NCBI GenBank assembly: GCA_963920635.1
Contig: OY987307.1
Location: forward strand, 19,359,735-19,423,734
DNA length: 64,000 bases
DNA from: Pseudeuparius sepicola
Taxonomy: Eukaryota > Arthropoda > Insecta > Coleoptera > Anthribidae
Reading direction: 5' to 3'
Shown: one piece after another, positions 22,800-32,981 of the stretch
Layout of the letters: each line of letters starts with the position of its first letter
Numbering within the stretch: the stretch's first letter is position 1
The notes under the pieces: model-generated
The model's input: the letters and a program-made list of their open reading frames with translations, nothing else
Database searches by the model: none
What the model was told of the DNA's origin: nothing
Program-made: the position numbers and the translations under genes

Positions 22800-23115
22800 A
22801 TACGAGTATAAAAATTTATACCGTATGCTGGTTTGAAATTAAATGCAATTGGTCTTGTAATGAGGATGGTGCTAGTCACATGTTTAGCATTATCAGTAAA
22901 TATTGTTACCTCCCTGAAGAACTGAAAAAGTGATAGATTCCGTAATTGAGACAAAGGAATATTTCAGTCATCCGGAAAACCTTTTGTTAGCCATGTTAGG
23001 GGATGATAGAAAACACATTCGAGAGTTAGCTTAAAGAATAATAATTGTAGAATGAAGAAGATCAACGGCAAAAACCAACGATGTCAGAATATTTCTAGTT
23101 AATAAATTAAATTTT
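22800..23115 (+). pseudogene. Degenerate ORF of unknown TE-associated family (copy B)
   Basis: The reading WFEIKCNWSCNEDGASHMFS, then IISKYCYLPEELKK, then after a frame change IDSVIETKEYFSHPENLLLA and MLGDDRKHIRELA, with RRSTAKTNDVRIF near the end. It is longer upstream than copy A. Stops and frameshifts make it non-functional. Role of the intact protein unknown to me. Confidence 0.6.
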
Positions 23116-23137
23116 GAATGTCAAGATTATGTATATA

Positions 23138-23947
23138 CAGGATGATTTTTTTAGGTCTACCACCACGATTTTCTCGCTCATTTTGCGGCCTACAAAAAAA
23201 ACGTAAGAAACAATAATGTGGCAATTTTGGACAGCTAAGTGGTGCTGAAATCGGCATCCATGGCCAACTTGTCGCGCATTATTAAAAAGACCTCAAATTG
23301 AGCAAAACTATTAATTATTAAGCCGTGGAATGTTTATTTTAAGAGACAGAGGAAAACTTTTATATTGGAAATTGATGGCACTGAGAAGCATTATCCACCC
23401 AGGTGCTCAGATAGTTTCAGCAAATTACACAGGGTCTTTGGCTCTCTTGAGACCATGCAAATTTTTGTCGTTTTTAGTTTTTTTTTAGTACCCCGCGAAA
23501 AGTTGGGTATGGAGGTCCATTCCTTTTTTAATGTCGCCTCGCTGACCAAAATTTCCATATTTTGTTTTCTTACATATTTTCTGTGCGGCCCAAAATAAGC
23601 GAGAAAATCGCTTAATAAGAAATAAACAAAAAAAAATCATAGCCGAAGACCCTGTGTAATTTTCTGAAACTATCTGAGTACCCTTTTGCATAAAGCTTCT
23701 TAGTGCCATCAATTTTCAATATAAAAGTTTTTCTCTGTCTCTTAAAATAAACATTCCACGGCAATTAATAATTTTGCTCAATTTGAGGTTTTTTAAATAT
23801 TGCGCGACAAGTTGGCCATGGATGCCGATTTCTTTTGCAGCACCACTTAGCTGTCCAAAATTGCCACATTTTTGTTTCTTACGTCTTTTTTGTAGACCGG
23901 AAAATGAGCCAGAAAATCGCGGTGGTAGACCTAAAAAAATCATCCTG
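23138..23947. mobile_element. 810 bp TA-flanked foldback element with a self-copy in its loop
   Basis: The outer ~300 bp on each side are inverted repeats: CAGGATGATTTTTTTAGGTC on the left, the matching GACCTAAAAAAATCATCCTG on the right. TA at 23136-23137 and 23948-23949, and copy A of the host repeat (5440-5455) shows the empty site. The ~200 bp loop holds a third, diverged copy of part of the arm (23530-23615, CTGACCAAAATTTCCATATT ... GCCCAAAATAAGCGAGAAAA). The several 60-78 aa ORFs are mirror images on the two arms and are not genes. Confidence 0.85.
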
Positions 23948-24111
23948 TATAGTTGACTCGCAAAATGTAATAAGTCAGATTTATTTAGGTTGGGACAACT
24001 TAAGTACTAGTTGGTGACCATTCTGCAAGTAGGTAACTTTTAACACAAAAAAGGGAAAAAACATTGCGATTTTGGCCTATTATCAAATTAATTGATACTG
24101 AAGTTATTTTC

Positions 24112-24277
24112 CCACCTTCTTATCATTTTTGGGGAGTAATCCTAAACTTAAAGACAACAACGCCCAGTGCACTGCCGCGGTGGGAATCGAGCCCACAACG
24201 TGCGGTACCAAAGCGTGGGGTACCACGAAAGACCCACTCGTGCACCGCCGCGCCGCCCCCTGATATTGAGGTCATGT
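24112..24277 (-). repeat. tRNA-like SINE, copy B
   Basis: Second copy of the 5640-5845 element with the same T-arm (GGGCTCGATTCCCACC on the minus strand). It is shorter by about 15 bp in the middle and ends at the 8-bp target duplication of the next element. Confidence 0.6.
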
Positions 24278-24619
24278 CTATATGAATAAAGAACCCCAGG
24301 AAGGAGCAAATTTGGGCTTTACGCTGGACCGGTCCAGTCTCTGCATATGGCGGCATGCCGTTTCCGGTTTACGAAAGTACTTACCGATGGAATGTTATCT
24401 CCCAAACATTTCGTTCTGATAGTCACGGAATAGCCGCAGGCTGCACAGCTAACCATAATAGATCTCCAAAAAGTACTTATCGAAGAACTACACAAATATC
24501 TAAGAGCACAAACCACCGTGACAACTGTCAAATATAAAAATATTTTGTCAAATTTCCGTCTCACGTATTTTATAATGTCCATAGAGCTTTGGCTCCTTCC
24601 TGGGGTTCTTTATTCATTG
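24278..24619. mobile_element. 342 bp hAT-like MITE
   Basis: A 26-bp perfect terminal inverted repeat (from ATGAATAAAGAACCCC through GGAAGGAGC, and its reverse complement), just inside short C...G ends. It is flanked by GGTCATGT on both sides (24270-24277, 24620-24627). The matching empty site GAGGTCATGTGTTATG is present in copy A (5823-5838). An 8-bp duplication fits hAT (or P) transposases. Single ends of the same family occur at ~7303 and ~46065. Confidence 0.8.
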
Positions 24620-24660
24620 GGTCATGTGTTATGACTATTTGGCTTTTGCCACAAAATATC

Positions 24661-25139
24661 ATAAGTTAGGTAAAATTTACCCTCATAAACTACGTTACTT
24701 CTGTTCTAAACTATCCATAACTTTAGTATTTCTCATACAAACCCCGGCGTGGGGGATTTTCATTTATAATGAGCCATAAACCATCCCTTCATTCTCAAAC
24801 AGACTATAGTAAACTTTTCCTTAACCTTTTACTTCCTTAACTTTCTGCCCCCTCTTAAAAAAATTTGGAGTACTCCGACAAGATTGCACTAGCAGACACC
24901 ACACAAGCAACAACATCAACACCATAAACAAATTTGTTTATCTCAAGCCGCGTCCCAGCGGCTGTCCAGCCCTTCCCCTCGGGGGATCACCGGCCACCTA
25001 AACAAACCACTTAACATTTTATTAAGACCTCTGCCTCTCCGGTGCCGCCCGTTCCCATCACAACAGTCTGGCGGGCCCTAAGCGCGTTAAACGGATCCCT
25101 CGCCAAAGGTGCCGCCGGCATTGTCCGCGGGTTCCTCTC
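24661..25139. other. Spacer before tandem array; GC-richer from ~24940
   Basis: From about 24940 the sequence becomes GC-rich (CAGCGGCTGTCCAGCCCTTC, GGCGGGCCCTAAGCGCG) and joins directly to the first 485-bp unit. It could be the body of the element that supplied the array; no coding match recognised. Confidence 0.4.
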
Positions 25140-27082
25140 ATTATTGCCCCCACAAAGGCCTCAAAAGGTACTTACGGGGCATTAGGAGTTGTGAAGATGT
25201 TTTCTGCGGTAGCCCGGACCCATCCTTTTGTGGTCCGGCATAGATGCGGGAAGATACGGTTTTCGGGAGCAGCGGTGTGTGCGGAAAATCACCTGTCCGG
25301 GAGCGACGGGGTGGTTTATTTTAACGGAATGATCAACACCAGAATAATTTGGCGGGTAGAAAAGGTATGTGGGCGGTAATGCGGGCGGCTTTGAAGTTTC
25401 TGCTCCCGCACACATATTATATGGGTGGCGATTTGCATTGTGTTGGTGTGTTACCAAAGGTACACTCTAAGCCAAACTCTGCGTAAGATAATCTATAAGC
25501 AGAGACGAAACTATGAGATATGATCAAGCTGGTAAATATATGGTAATAGATATTCTGGGTGGTCATCAACTTAGGGTAAGACCAAGAAAGTAAACATGTA
25601 GCTCTTCAACCCCATTGTGGAATAATTATTGCCCCCACAAAGGCCTCAAAAGGTACTTACGGGGCATTAGGAGTTGTGAAGATGTTTTCTGCGGTAGCCC
25701 GGACCCATCCTTTTGTGGTCCGGCATAGATGCGGGAAGATACGGTTTTCGGGAGCAGCGGTGTGTGCGGAAAATCACCTGTCCGGGAGCGACGGGGTGGT
25801 TTATTTTAACGGAATGATCAACACCAGAATAATTTGGCGGGTATTAGAAAAGGTATATGGGCGGTAATGCGGGCGGCTTTGAAGTTTCTGCTCCCGCACA
25901 CATATTATATGGGTGGCGATTTGCATTGTGTTGGTGTGGTACCAAAGGTACGCTCGAAGCCAAACTTTGCCTAAGATAATCTATAAACAGAGACGAAACT
26001 ATGAGATATGATCAAGCTGGTAAATATATGGTAATAGATATTCTGGGTGGTCATCAACTTAGGGTAAGACCAAGAAAGTAAACATGTAGCTTTTCAACCC
26101 CATTGTGGAATAATTATTGCCCCCACAAAGGCCTCAAAAGGTACTTACGGGGCATTAGGAGTTGTGAAGATGTTTTCTGCGGTAGCTCGGACCCATCCTT
26201 TTGTGGTCCGGTATAGATGCGGGAAGATACGGTTTTCGGGAGCAGCGGTGTGTGCGGAAAATCACCTGTTCGGGAGCGACGGGGTGGTTTATTTTAACGG
26301 AATGATCAACACCAGAATAATTTGGCGAGTGGAAAAGGTATGTGGGCGGTAATGCGGGCGGCTTTGAAGTTTCTGCTCCCGCACACATATTATATGGGTG
26401 GCGATTTGCATTGTGTTGGAGTGGTACCAAAGGTACACTCGAAGCCAAACTTTGCCTAAGATAATCTATAAACAGAGACGAAACTATGAGATATGATCAA
26501 GCTGGTAAATATATGGTAATAGATATTCTGGGTGGTCATCAACTTAGGGTAAGACCAAGAAAGTAAACATGTAGCTTTTCAACCCCATTGTGGAATAATT
26601 ATTGCCCCCACAAAGGCCTCAAAAGGTACTTACGGGGCATTAGGAGTTGTGAAGATGTTTTCTGCGGTAGCCCGGACCCATCCTTTTGTGGTCCGGCATA
26701 GATGCGGGAAGATACGGTTTTCGGGAGCAGCGGTGCGTGCGGAAAATCACCTGTCCGGAAGCGACGGGGTGGTTTATTTTAACGGAATGATCAACACCAG
26801 AATAATTTGGCGGGTAGAAAAGGTATGTGGGCGGTAATGCGGGCGGCTTTGAAGTTTCTGCTCCCGCACACATATTATATGAGTGGCGATTTGCATTGTG
26901 TTGGTGTGGTACCAAAGGTACACTCGAAGCCAAACTTTGCCTAAGATAATCTATAAACATAGACGAAACTATGAGATATGATCAAGCTGGTAAATATATG
27001 GTAATAGATATTCTGGGTGGTCATCAACTTAGGGTAAGACCAAGAAAGTAAACATGTATCTTTTCAACCCCATTGTGGAATA
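25140..27082. repeat. Tandem array, 4 units of ~485 bp
   Basis: Units start at 25140, 25625, 26113 and 26598 (ATTATTGCCCCCACAAAGG) with periods 485, 488 and 485; the array ends near 27082. The units are nearly identical. Each carries the same 62-63 codon plus-strand ORF (MKMFSAVARTHPFVV to RVEKVCGR) and an overlapping 91-106 codon minus-strand ORF; the extra 3 bp in unit 2 keeps both frames. I recognise no protein domain. It may be a satellite-like array or a repeated promoter/UTR unit of a retroelement. Confidence 0.85.
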
Positions 27083-27444
27083 ATTGTTACCTATAGCAAC
27101 TTAATCTTTCAGTATGAGCAGTTCGGTTCGGTTATACTCTTGCGTAGCAAAAAATATTGAATTTAAAACTAATATTGTCATCCGGTCTTCATCCCATAAA
27201 GCTGTCATAAATAGAACGAACGTATTCGTTAGTAAATAAAGAGACAGGTTTGGAAATAATAAATTCATCTTCGTATACGCGTTGAAATTATGGTACAAAA
27301 AATTAAACGAGTTCATTAGACCGTGCCTTAAAAATTATAATTAAACCTCAGGTCTCGCAAATCTATAAATATCCAATGAACGTGGAACCTATTTAATTAA
27401 TAAAATATAATTTAATTTATGTAACTATAATCCGAAATCTTCAA
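27083..27444. other. AT-rich spacer, no gene seen
   Basis: Nothing recognisable between the array and the next transposon. Confidence 0.35.
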
Positions 27445-27446
27445 TA

Positions 27447-29240
27447 CAGGGTTAACTATCACTTAATACAAAAAATTTTACCACGTGCGCAGGGTGGTTT
27501 AAGAAAACAGAAAAATATTTTTAGATTTTTTTTACAATCTTTAAAAAAAGGGTAAAACCCCAATTTTCCCTGTAAATCTCCGCCTCTAATTACGTCATCC
27601 AATATGGCTTCGGAATGTACTGATTTTCCGCGGTGTTGCCGTTGTTTTAGGAAGGATGAAAATACCTTTTTACTCAAACAAATTTAAAAAATACATAAAT
27701 AACAATCGATTTGAATCTGTACAGCCGCAGTGCTGCTAGATTTACCCGAGGTTAGCCTGGATTCAGCTTACCTTAGTTTGAAATTTAAAAACAGAAAACA
27801 GGATATGAATCCCGGGTCCCGAGACTAGGTAATCCTAAATCTCTAGGCGTTTTTTGTTTTCGCATTTTCACATAGCAGCACCAAGGAATTACAAAACTAC
27901 ATACACATTTCTCGCATCGCGAAACCACGAACGTTTCGTAGGGATGGCGGACTGACAGACGTAAAAACTGGACACAAACGCACAAAACAGTAGAGGTTGG
28001 AGTGGTGCGTAATAATTATCGATATCGATGTCAATGTTAGATTAGTTGATTGCGTCTCCAAAAAAATAAGTTTCATAAGAAAACTTATTGAAAATCTATC
28101 TAAACTAAACAAAAAGAATTCTGTGATTTCTTAATGCCGGCGTTATTGGACTGAACGCTTTGCAGACTGAACATTGATGTGTATCGAATCGATGCACAGT
28201 TTTGTTCGACGTCACATCTCTACGTCTGCGTCACACTTCAGACTAGTTGTTGCGCTGGTCTGGTTGCCTGCAAGACAAGGCCAGATAACGCGCGGGTGAA
28301 TCATCGTATTTCGGCCGATGTTTACTCGACGTTTCCCTGCTAGTTTTGAAAGTAGGTATGTGAAATAGTGAAACATGTTTTAGGCGTGCGATCAACATTT
28401 TCCCACTGAGGGTGAGGATATTGATGAAAAAAAATAAGTACCTTAGGATCATGTATGTACTTTGTGGAATCGACCAGGCAACGGGTAAGTTTCTAAGCAC
28501 CCTCGCTTGGTCAAAGTAATATTTTTATTTGATACTTCTTATTTGTTAGTAAATGGATTATTTGGTTTTAGATGCAGTACCATGTACGGTATACTGCCAG
28601 CAGATTGACCCACTTATTTGGCCTGGCCCAGAATAAGTAGAAGAGAAGATCCTGAAGTAAAAAAATGCAAACGTTTTCAATTTACTTAACCGAGTGAATT
28701 TGCGCATCGAGGTTAACGGCGGCCTCTTTGAACAGCTACTGTAGTGCTTTGCATCTGCAATGTGTACTATAGTGCAGTTGGGTTTTTTGGTTACCCTTCG
28801 GCTTTTTCTGGCGGAGGGGATCCTCCTCCATGATCGTCAGGCTGAGTACCTCGCTTCAGACAAAAGGAATGGCGGAGGGAAACAAGAGGTCCCCAACAGA
28901 TTTAGAAAATGTGATGAATGTTGTGTAGTGTTGTGTGACTTTTAATGTAAAAAAGCAAGAAAACAGAAAATAGTGCCATATTCAATCCTGGAAATGTCAG
29001 TAAGGTAGGTGTTTGATAGGCATTCTACATGTTCCTTAGAAAGTAATCGTTTCCAACAGGAAATCGAAAATTTGTGGTGAATCCTCGGATAAATTGATGG
29101 ACGTGGCAACGCTGCGCTATTGCACTACCTGTCACTACCATTGACATACGCGAAATTTTAAGACACGTCACGCGGGCGTCCATAGGCGGCGTTTTTTGAG
29201 GGCTTTTATACAATTTGAAAAAAAAGGCTTAAGACAAATG
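27447..29240 (+). mobile_element. Tc1/mariner-like TIR transposon, copy 2 (right end lost)
   Basis: The left TIR CAGGGTTAACTATCACTTAA follows TA at 27445-27446. 27480-28250 matches copy 1, and 28990-29240 matches the right parts of copies 1 and 3. The middle (28250-28990) carries the transposase C-terminus. The match stops at CTTAAGACAAATGT (~29240), about 20 bp before the GC-rich hairpin element; the right TIR is not found beyond it. Confidence 0.7.
28630..28744 (+). pseudogene. Transposase C-terminal fragment (copy 2)
   Basis: DPEVKKCKRF, a frame slip, then RVNLRIEVNGGLFEQLL and a stop (28742-28744). The ending R..LCI..NGGHFE.LL-stop is characteristic of the C-terminus of the insect IS630/mariner-type transposases whose N-terminus carries the DUF4817 HTH. 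Copy 1 of the same element holds such an N-terminus, which agrees. The DDE core is missing. Confidence 0.6.
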
Positions 29241-29262
29241 TAGGTATCAGCATATAAATGTA

Positions 29263-29647
29263 TTGTAGGCGCACTGAGAGATTGCCTCCGCGGGGAAGCG
29301 GGGAGCGCGGAGAACGATTTGGCGCTATTGGCCGACTGCAACAGTGCAAAAAATGCACCGCGCTTTCGTATTCGCAATTAAAAAAAGAACCAAGGCGAGG
29401 TTCAGATGAATGATTATCCCTAGGCGTGCGCGTCGAAATTTATAGTTTTGAAAACTTCTTAGTATTATTAATTTCGACGCGCACGCCTAGGGATAATCAG
29501 TCCTCTGAACCTCGCCTTGGTTCTATTTTTAATTGCGAATACGAAAGCGCGGTGCATTTTTTGCACTGTTGCAGTCGGCCAATAGCGCCAAATCGTTCTC
29601 CGCGCTCCCCGCTTCCCCGCAGAGGCAATCTCTCAGTGCGCCTACAA
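29263..29647. mobile_element. 385 bp near-perfect GC-rich hairpin, TA-flanked
   Basis: The left arm (29261-29440) and right arm (29470-29649) are near-exact reverse complements of about 180 bp around a 29-bp loop; I see only a few differences (for example GCCTCCGCGG against CCGCAGAGGC). The outer ends TATTGTAGGCGC/GCGCCTACAATA leave TA on each side. The arms are CpG-rich, unlike the other foldback elements. Both arms encode the same peptide start (MRIRKRGAFFALLQSANSAK) in opposite directions, which is only a mirror effect. Transcribed through, it would form long dsRNA. Confidence 0.85.
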
Positions 29648-29649
29648 TA

Positions 29650-30069
29650 TGCCCGGCATACTATGCCGGTCCCATGTTGGACCCTTGCGGCACACCTTGC
29701 TCCCGCGCCCGCCGCCAAAGCGGAACACCTCGAGGGGTGTGTGTATCGCGTTCAGAAGGGCTTAAATATTTAAATATCGGGGGCGAGGGGTTTCGGCAAA
29801 TCGCATTACGCGGTCCCGTGCGGAAGCGTAGAACGAAAATGTTACGCGGTGGCGTCCCCCAGTCGGGTCGCGGTAAGTAAGGCTTTTAGCGCGGGGCTCC
29901 TATCTTTTTGGGGGTGCGCCGAGGGTGAAGCCCGTCTTTAATCTTCTGATGTATTTCGCCGCAGATACGCCGCCGATATTTCTCGTTTTTATGCTGTCGC
30001 ACTAGGGTTACGGTTTTTCGTGCTACCGTCCGGAAAATTCGGATGTTCGTTTGCGAATTGCGCAGGGTC
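29650..30069 (+). other. GC-rich segment with strong splice-donor match
   Basis: Low-copy GC-rich DNA. An open frame runs from the hairpin arm (ATG 29533) to 29880 and ends on CGGTAAGTAAG, where GT at 29873 is a near-ideal splice donor. This could be a chance ORF or a 5' exon of a host or element transcript. No protein domain recognised. Confidence 0.3.
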
Positions 30070-30206
30070 TCACTATACTGCCGTTTCAGATTTATAGACT
30101 TAGGTAGAGCGATATAGAGGCAAAGCAACGGCGCGCGTGGTTTGCTCATGGATGGGTGGCCGTTTTCAAATTGTCTTGCCTAATAAAACTTTTTTCCGAT
30201 TGTTAG
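30070..30206 (+). repeat. 5S rRNA-derived SINE, copy 2
   Basis: CTTAGGTAGAGCGATATAGA, AAGCAACGGCGCGCGTGGTT and GCTCATGGATGGGTGGCCG follow the 5S rRNA order. The tail CTTGCCTAATAAAACTTTTT matches copy 1 (6788-6925). Too diverged to be a 5S gene. Confidence 0.65.
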
Positions 30207-30595
30207 CAAGACTCTTGTCGAGACAAGTTGACGCAGCGCTGCAGAGCGACGGATGCGACAGGTCGATGATTTATTTTTGAATTATTGACATATAGTTATT
30301 TTTTGTTATTATTTTCATTTCTTTTTTGTATTTTAATATTAATTTTGTTTTAATGTTTTCATGATTTTAATTCGAAGCACCTCGTAGGTAAGTTGGAGAC
30401 TTTCCTTTCTATTAAAGTTATTTTGATGTCTGTGGCTTTCGATGTGTGTGGACAAACCCACTCTCCCAAAATGACTCGATCTACACTATATACCACACTG
30501 ATATGAATTGAAACAAAGCATTAGGAAGTCCAATATACCCGAGAAACAGCTAGTCTATAGGTAGTCATTTAAGTATTTTAGCAAAGATACAGTTA
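30207..30595. other. AT-rich spacer
   Basis: No gene, RNA or repeat recognised. Confidence 0.35.
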
Positions 30596-30599
30596 AAGC

Positions 30600-31415
30600 A
30601 AACTTATTAAAAAATAAATTATTCCACTGTAGTGAATATGGCATATTTGTCATATTATGGGAACGTGGAGTAGATGATTTAAATTCATTATTAAATTTTA
30701 TAAACTCGCAAGAACCTTCTTTAAGTTTACCTTAGAAATTGAAAATATTAATCAATTACCTATCTTTCTTAGATGTTTCTAAACTGAAATCAGATAGTGT
30801 CTATAGAAAACCAACACATACTAATAGATATCTCCATTTTAACTCCAATCATCATATTAGTGTGTAAAAGAGGAGTGATTAAAAGTTTGTACCTATGAGA
30901 TGGCTAAAACGATTTGTTCTAATAACACAAAATTTAAGGAGAAAATTAAACATAAAACATGTTCTTGAGAAGAACAGCAACTGTTGTTATCCTATTGAAT
31001 TTGTTGAGCAAGTTTTTCAGGATTGCCAACAAAATAACAATGCCAATAGAATTTTAGAGAAATAAATCTGGTGGACCGACCAGTAAATTTAATTATTCTT
31101 TATATGTAATGAGTAATGAGGTACAACGTTTCAAAAAATTGCATTTATAAAATTCTTTGTAAATGTGGAAAGTTCTATGTTGGGGAGACCATTTAACGCG
31201 CGTTTTATAAAAGAACATAACAATTATATCAGACAAAATCAAATTTCGAAGTCAAAAACATGTGAAAACTTTTAATAACAATTATAGGATTTTGTGGGAT
31301 AGGTCCAAGTTCAGTAAAATATTATTGCCAGTTATTCAAAAAAGTGAGTTTAGACAATTAGATCGAACACAGGGTACAATATCTGACAAGTGGCCGATAT
31401 TGTATCTATTGTCAT
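30600..31415 (+). pseudogene. Penelope-like element, RT C-terminus plus GIY-YIG endonuclease
   Basis: Readable in pieces: IFVILWERGVDDLNSLLNFI (just after the expected catalytic YxDD, here degraded), ENINQLP.FLDV, KSDSVYRKPTHTNRYLHFNS (the RT thumb motif YRKPTxTxRYLHxxS), and FKE / ...CQQNNNANRIL. These are followed by the endonuclease CIYKILCKCGKFYVGETI, KEHNNYIRQNQISKSK, NNYRILWDRSKF and a natural stop at about 31417. Several frameshifts and stops. Penelope-like elements copy themselves by target-primed reverse transcription; this is a dead 3' end. Same subfamily as 1-175. Confidence 0.8.
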
Positions 31416-31640
31416 GAAATTTGAACCTGACATTTATTAATCTGTCATTTCATTTTGGCGTGACAGGATCTTTGAGAAAGGAGGAATAAATATATTCTCT
31501 GAAAGCTCAGAAAAAATTGATGAGTTAAACGTTGAAAATTCGACCAGTTACTGTTGTTGTAGAGATTGTAAAGCAGTTGCGACGGATAGGTATAACGTAG
31601 GTAGCGTGCGTCTTAAACTTCTAACGATCTCAAAGAGACT
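31416..31640 (+). repeat. Penelope-like 3' UTR
   Basis: CTGTCATTTCATTTTGGCGT, ATCTTTGAGAAAGGAGGAAT and GAAAGCTCAGAAAAAATTGA directly follow the endonuclease stop and recur at 20550-20700. Confidence 0.5.
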
Positions 31641-31825
31641 TATACAGGGTTAACTATCACTTAGTACAAAAAATCTTAAAAAAAGGGTAAAAACCCCTAT
31701 TTTCCCTGTAAATCTCCGCCTCTAATTAAGTCATCCAATATGGCTTCAGAACGTACTGTCAGATTTCCGCGGTGTTGCCGTTGTTTTCGGAAGGATGAAA
31801 ACACCTTTTTACTCAAACAAATCTC

Positions 31826-32340
31826 TGTAATCACTCACCCGCCATGCATCAAAAACTTTGGTGCAGTTGATTCCCTCGCTTGGATGTTCACTAATCGTGC
31901 CGCTCCCTCGTACACAACACTCCGAGGTTTTTGGCGTGGCGCCGAGTACCGATCGCTTGGGCCCGGTCGGTCCGCCGAGGCAACACCTCTTAATTTCCTG
32001 TATCCGGGGCACAGGGCGTCTCCAAATTCTCCACAATTTTCCTTCTCCTGCCTCGGGCGATGCTCGAGGCAGTTTCCTTTTTCTCCGCCTTTTAGTCCCA
32101 AAAACCACGAGACCCGCGAAAGCGGGCTGCTGCCCGTGTGCCGTTTACTCCACTACTACTGTCCTCCCCTCTTGGCTCTCCCGCGCAAGTCACGACGCGA
32201 TGTTGACCAAACCGCAAACTGAAGTATTCCCCTATCCCCTAAACTAAATCAAATAGGTTTTCCAGTGCGTTCACCTAAATTTCAACATCAGCACTACCCA
32301 TACAACTTATTGGAATACTGTCGCTATGAAATTTTTAATT
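31826..32340. other. GC-rich cargo unique to transposon copy 3
   Basis: Open in several frames for 88-160 codons (longest 31740-32222 plus, starting in element sequence). The peptides are Pro/Ser/Arg-rich without a domain I recognise, and both strands are open, as GC-rich DNA allows. It may be a transduplicated piece of a host promoter or exon. Confidence 0.45.
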
Positions 32341-32353
32341 TAATTTAATTAAC

Positions 32354-32407
32354 CGAGTGAATTTGTGCGTCGAGCTGAACGGCGGCCTCTTTGAACAGTT
32401 ACTGTAG
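32354..32407 (+). pseudogene. Transposase C-terminal fragment (copy 3)
   Basis: RVNLCVELNGGLFEQLL followed by TAG, the same terminal motif as in copy 2 (28691-28744). The sequence upstream has been replaced by the GC-rich cargo. Confidence 0.6.
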
Positions 32408-32981
32408 TGCTTTGAATGTGCAATGTGTGCTAGTGCAGTTGTGTTTTTTGGTTGCCCTTCGGAGTTTTTCTGGCGAAGGGATCCTCCTCCGTGGTCGTCA
32501 CGCTGAGTACCTCGCTTCAAACAAAATGAATGGCGGAGGGAAACAAGAGGTCCCCAGCAGATTTAGAAAATGTGATGAATCTTGTGTTGTGTAGTTGTGT
32601 GACTTTTAATGTAAAAAGCAAGAAAACAGAAAATGGTGCAATATTCAATCCTGGAAATGTCAGTAAGGTAGGTGTTTGATAGGCATTCTACATGTTCCTT
32701 AGAAAGTAATCGTTTTTAAAAGAAAATCGTAATTTCGTGGTGAATCCCCGGATAAATCGATAGACGTGGCAACGCCGTGCTATTTCACTACCATAGGCGA
32801 AATTTTAAGACACGTCTCGCGGGCCTCCACAGGCGGCGTTTTTTGAGCGGTTTTAAACAATTTGAAAAATTTTTCAGGCTTAAGACAAATGTTAAAAAAT
32901 TTTTGAAAAATTATTTTGGCAAGTCTAATTTTTCTTTATCTGCCATAAAATTTCTTGTACTAAGTGATAGTTAACCCTGTA

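Larger units (their letters stand above)
22391..24660 (+). repeat. Dispersed 1.2 kb repeat, copy B, with two nested insertions
   Basis: The same unit as 4688-5867. It is interrupted by an 810 bp foldback element (23138-23947, TA duplication) and a 342 bp MITE (24278-24619, 8-bp duplication). Removing both restores the order seen in copy A, which supports both as real insertions. Confidence 0.75.
31645..32979 (+). mobile_element. Tc1/mariner-like TIR transposon, copy 3, complete ends with GC-rich cargo
   Basis: Both TIRs are intact: CAGGGTTAACTATCACTTAG at 31645 and its reverse complement ending 32979, with TA outside each (31643-31644, 32980-32981). 31680-31825 and 32347-32979 are shared with copies 1 and 2. 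Between them, 31826-32340 is a GC-rich segment absent from the other two, which reads as captured DNA. The transposase survives only as a C-terminal scrap. Confidence 0.8.

Noticed and set aside
31740..32222. 160-codon ORF, the longest in the window
   Set aside because: It starts in transposon sequence and runs into GC-rich cargo that is open on both strands and in other frames; no domain, no codon signal I can trust.
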